The translations under genes were made by a program, and so were the position numbers. Below, piece by piece: positions 61,028 through 64,000 of a stretch of DNA of 64,000 bases (its first letter is position 1; every line of letters starts with the position of its first letter). The notes beneath the pieces were generated by a model. The model had not been told where the DNA came from and searched no databases. It saw nothing but the letters and a program-made list of their open reading frames with translations. The DNA comes from Chthonomonadales bacterium (lineage in GTDB: Bacteria > Armatimonadota > Chthonomonadetes > Chthonomonadales > CAJBBX01): the NCBI GenBank assembly GCA_020849275.1, contig JADLGO010000018.1, positions 1 to 64,000 on the forward strand, read 5' to 3'.

Positions 61028-61780
61028 GTGTCCGGACATTCGAAATGGCACAATATCCGCCTGCGGAAGGGCAAGATGGACGCCGAGCGCGGCGCCAAGT
61101 TCACCAAGCTGGCCCGCGAGATCATCGTCGCCGCCAAGACGGGCGGCGGCAACCCGGAAGCGAACCTTCGGCTGCGCCTCGCCATCCAGAAGGCCCGCGA
61201 GAACTCGATGCCCCAGGACAAGATCAAGAACGCGATCCAGCGGGGCACCGGCGAGGTCGAAGGCGCCGTCTACGAGGAGATCTTCTACGAAGGGTACGGT
61301 CCCGGCGGCGTGGCGATCATGATCGAGTGCGCCACGGACAACCGGAACCGCACCGTGGCCGACATCCGTAGCATCTTGAGCAAGAACGGCGGCCATCTCG
61401 GCGAGAGCGGCTCGGTCGGCTGGATGTTCAACGCTCCGCAGGGCCTGGTCGTCGTCTCGCGGGGCGCGACCGATGAGGACGCGCTGATCGACGCCGCGCT
61501 CGAGGCGGGGGCCGACGACGTGCGGGCCACCGACGAGGCCTTCGAGGTCTACACGGATTCCGGCTCGCTGGGTCGCGTCGTTGACGCGCTCGAGCAGGGC
61601 GGCATCAAGCCGCAGTCCTCCGAGATCGCCCGCGTGCCCAACAACACGGTCCGCGTCGACGGCAAGGACGCGCAACAGGTGCTGCGCCTGATGGACCTTC
61701 TTGACGAGCACGACGACGTTCAGCGCGTGTTCGCGAACTTTGATATTCCCGACGAGGTGCTGGAGACGGCGGCGCGCTGA
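61028..61780 (+). CDS. YebC/PmpR family transcriptional or translational regulator
   Basis: A 250-residue family protein with the standard opening SGHSKWHNIRLRKGKMDAER, then KKGGHLGESG-type SKNGGHLGESGSVGWMF and a three-domain layout. YebC proteins bind DNA in some species, and recent work gives them a role in easing ribosome stalling on prolines. The GTG start at 61028 has a perfect AAGGAGG 10 bases upstream. RuvC often follows yebC, but here a membrane protein does. Confidence 0.94.
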   Translation: MSGHSKWHNIRLRKGKMDAERGAKFTKLAREIIVAAKTGGGNPEANLRLRLAIQKARENSMPQDKIKNAIQRGTGEVEGAVYEEIFYEGYGPGGVAIMIECATDNRNRTVADIRSILSKNGGHLGESGSVGWMFNAPQGLVVVSRGATDEDALIDAALEAGADDVRATDEAFEVYTDSGSLGRVVDALEQGGIKPQSSEIARVPNNTVRVDGKDAQQVLRLMDLLDEHDDVQRVFANFDIPDEVLETAAR

Positions 61781-61846
61781 CACCGCGGCGGGGCAGGGCC
61801 GTGGGGGCGCCGCGCGTCGCGCTCCCCGCGGAGGCCGGAACCAACC

Positions 61847-64000
61847 ATGTCCACGTTGCACCGCCTCGCCGGCGCCCTGGCGCTAGCCGCCTCCCTCTGT
61901 GGCGCGCCGATCCGCCCGGCCGCGGCCGCCGTGCGCCTTGACGCCACGATCGGGCTTGGCGGTGTCGCGCGACACGGCGAGTGGACCCCCGTCTCCGTGC
62001 GCGTCTCGGGCAGCTACCGCAGCGTTCCCGCGCAGCTCCGCGCGACCCTGCTGACGCCCGGCTCGGACACGCCCATCACGAGCTACGTCGCTGCCGTGCA
62101 GCTTCACGCCGGCCGCATCGACGAGCGGCACACGCTCTACGTGCCGGCCCCCTACCCGGCCGGCGCGGCGGCCGTCCGCGTGACGCTCGCGGCCGCCGGA
62201 CGGACCGTCGCCAGCCAGGATCTTCCGGCTCCGCGCCTGGTGAGTAACCCGCTCCTCGTGGCGCTGACGGAGAACGGGAGCGGCCTGGCCGGCCTCGGCG
62301 ACGCCGCCATCGGCGCGGCGCCGCGCGCCGTCCCACCCTGGCAGCGCCAGGCTGGCGCCCGGTACAACGCCTCCGTCGTGCACCCGAGCCCCGAGACGCT
62401 ACCGGACTCGCCCATCGGCTATGCCGCAGCCGACGCCGTCGTGCTCGGCGACCTCCTTCCAGACCGCCTCACCGACGCCCAGTGGAGCGCCATCACCGAC
62501 TGGGTACGCGGCGGTGGGTTGCTCGTCGTCTGCGGCGGGCCCGATCTGGGCCGTCTGCAGGCGGCTGCCGTGCGCGACCTGCTGCCGATGTCGCCCGCCG
62601 ACGTCCGACCGGCGCCGCGCCTCTCGGGGCTGGCGTACCGCTACGGCTCGGCGCCCGACGCGCGCGGCGCGCCGGTGGTCACCGGCGCCCTCCGCCCCGA
62701 CGCCACCCTGATCGCGACCCAGGGCGCGCTAACGCTGGTCTGCTGGCGCCGACTCGGCTCGGGCGCCGTCGCGTTCACCGCCTTCGACGCGACCGCCTCC
62801 GCGTTCGCGCGATGGCCCGCCCGCGGCGCCCTATGGACGGAGTTGCTCCTGCTCGCGCGCACCGACTGGCCCGTGGGGGATGGGGTTCGCCAGGCCGCCA
62901 CCAGCGCGGCGGCAGGCGCCTATCGCAGCGCCGAGATCGGGCGCCTGCTGGACGCGCTCGCCGGCAGACAGGCGGCCACGGCGCCGAGCGTGGCCGAGGT
63001 CGGCGGTTTCCTGCTCCTCTACATCGTGCTCCTGGTCCCGGTGAACTACTGGATCCTGAAGCGGCTCGACCGCAAGGAGCTCGCCTGGTTCACCGCCATC
63101 GGCGTCGTCGCGCTCTTCTCCACGGGCGCTTACGCCGTCGGGCGCACCGTCAAGGGCAGCAGCCTCGGCCTGCGCTATGCCACCGTACTCGACGCCGCGC
63201 CGGGGGAGCCCGAGGCCCAGGCCTACACCGTCGCCACGATCTACTCCCCCGAGCAGCGCCGCTACGACCTTTCCGCCGACATGCCGGGGGCCGGGGCGAT
63301 GGAGGTTACCGGTTCCGTGGCGGGCACGCGGCCGACACGCGAGACCGCCGCGGTGGATTTCGGCGATCGATCGACGACGGTGCGGGGCGCCACCGTCCGA
63401 ATGTGGGACTACCGGGCGTTCGGCTTCTTCGGCCGCGCTCCACTCGGAGGCACGCTCGGCGGCTCGCTGACGCCGCTGGGCCAGGGCCGCCTGCGCGTGT
63501 CGATCCGCAACGCCACGCGCCGCACGCTGCGCGACTGCACCCTGTGGACGGGAGAGCGCATCGGCACGCTCGCTCCGGGAGCCGCATGGCGCGGCGAGGT
63601 GATGTGGCGCCCCGAAGGAAACGCCTCGCCGGTCGACCTCACGCTTCCGACCGGCCCCGAGGGGCCTGGCCGCGATGGGGCCATCGCCCGGGCGCTCCGG
63701 GAGATAACGCGAGAAGGGGCATGGAGCCCCCCGGCCGTGGCGGCCGGACCGGGGGTGCTGGTGGCGTCGCCGGGGCTGACCGCCTGGATCGACGATGCGG
63801 TGGTCGGTCTGTCGCTCTCCGGCGGGAGGGCCATACCGGAGGGCGCCACGCTGCTGGTTCTCCATCTCGGCCCGCCGCCGATCGGCGCCGCCCCTGTGAT
63901 GTCGACCGCGCCATTTCCAGCCGGGGGCGACCCGTTCGACGGCGGGCCGGCCGGGCGACGCCTGGGCCCTGCGCCGGGGCCGGTCTACCGCGGCGCGGGC
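61847..64000 (+). CDS. Large exported/membrane protein with a GATase-like segment (partial)
   Basis: An open frame of 718 codons running off the right edge. A signal peptide (residues 1-27) precedes a long beta-rich extracytoplasmic part with a glutamine-amidotransferase-like Rossmann stretch (DAVVLGDLLPDRLTDAQW, VRGGGLLVVCGG; about 190-230), but no catalytic Cys motif of active amidotransferases. Two hydrophobic helices at about 385-405 and 415-435 are followed by another beta-rich region. Similar proteins accompany ABC-type or gliding/export systems; the partner genes would lie beyond the window. Confidence 0.7.
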   Translation, partial: MSTLHRLAGALALAASLCGAPIRPAAAAVRLDATIGLGGVARHGEWTPVSVRVSGSYRSVPAQLRATLLTPGSDTPITSYVAAVQLHAGRIDERHTLYVPAPYPAGAAAVRVTLAAAGRTVASQDLPAPRLVSNPLLVALTENGSGLAGLGDAAIGAAPRAVPPWQRQAGARYNASVVHPSPETLPDSPIGYAAADAVVLGDLLPDRLTDAQWSAITDWVRGGGLLVVCGGPDLGRLQAAAVRDLLPMSPADVRPAPRLSGLAYRYGSAPDARGAPVVTGALRPDATLIATQGALTLVCWRRLGSGAVAFTAFDATASAFARWPARGALWTELLLLARTDWPVGDGVRQAATSAAAGAYRSAEIGRLLDALAGRQAATAPSVAEVGGFLLLYIVLLVPVNYWILKRLDRKELAWFTAIGVVALFSTGAYAVGRTVKGSSLGLRYATVLDAAPGEPEAQAYTVATIYSPEQRRYDLSADMPGAGAMEVTGSVAGTRPTRETAAVDFGDRSTTVRGATVRMWDYRAFGFFGRAPLGGTLGGSLTPLGQGRLRVSIRNATRRTLRDCTLWTGERIGTLAPGAAWRGEVMWRPEGNASPVDLTLPTGPEGPGRDGAIARALREITREGAWSPPAVAAGPGVLVASPGLTAWIDDAVVGLSLSGGRAIPEGATLLVLHLGPPPIGAAPVMSTAPFPAGGDPFDGGPAGRRLGPAPGPVYRGAG

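Overview
The window is high-GC bacterial chromosome, densely coding on both strands, with many short operons, frequent 4-base stop/start overlaps and GTG/TTG starts. No transposase, phage gene, rRNA or CRISPR array is visible. The gene mix is a trigger factor-ClpP-ClpX cluster, LL-diaminopimelate aminotransferase, PEP-CTERM proteins, SurA/PpiC foldases, a DUF6115-like protein and many plant-polysaccharide enzymes. It fits a free-living saprophyte of an Armatimonadota-like or similar deep-branching lineage. That assignment is inference from gene content; no rRNA is present to test it.

Layout. 0-6.9 kb: tig-clpP-clpX (minus) behind a strong sigma-70 promoter, then sulfate adenylyltransferase, a Sua5/TsaC protein and an orphan sugar-ABC permease. 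6.9-10.3 kb: two secreted proteins (one PEP-CTERM), a phosphopantetheinyl transferase, and an ECF sigma/zinc-finger anti-sigma pair. 10.3-18 kb: a glycosyltransferase-methyltransferase-phosphoesterase operon, pth, a lipoprotein, an MFS exporter, a secreted sialate-O-acetylesterase-like enzyme and tRNA-Pro. 18-21.8 kb: a cyclase/NB-ARC/TPR regulator and a second PEP-CTERM protein. 21.9-27 kb: a compact chemotaxis-type operon (cheC, cheD, HDOD, cheB, cheR, cheY, cheX and a 58-residue protein) without cheA, cheW or a receptor. 27-34.9 kb: rsmG, a cation efflux protein, a PpiC foldase, an ArsR-type regulator fused to a cobalamin-binding module, hflX, dapL, a secreted protein and a receiver lacking its phospho-acceptor Asp.

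35-42 kb: PPK2 kinase, a CbiM-CbiQ fusion with a His-tailed ATPase (Ni/Co uptake), a zinc-ribbon protein with an unusual structured leader and upstream peptide, and NRAMP plus tandem USP. 42-55.4 kb: carbohydrate enzymes (PIG-L deacetylase, GH42, GH51, beta-helix proteins, GH106-like) with an FAD oxidoreductase and a methyltransferase; together they suggest pectin/rhamnogalacturonan-type degradation. 55.4-61 kb (minus): a UroD-family protein, DUF1638, MazG, a PpiC lipoprotein, a DUF6115-like protein and a small protein. 61-64 kb: a YebC-family regulator and a large membrane protein that runs off the end.

Nine recognisable sigma-70 promoters recur, mostly TTGAC-type -35 boxes with a 17-18 base spacer. 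Three cobalamin/cobalt-connected items (ArsR-B12 regulator, CbiMQO, UroD/DUF1638 pair) hint at corrinoid-dependent metabolism encoded elsewhere. The least explained items are the zinc-ribbon leader at 39.44-39.66 kb and the ArsR-cobalamin regulator with its repeat-bearing promoter at 31.1 kb.
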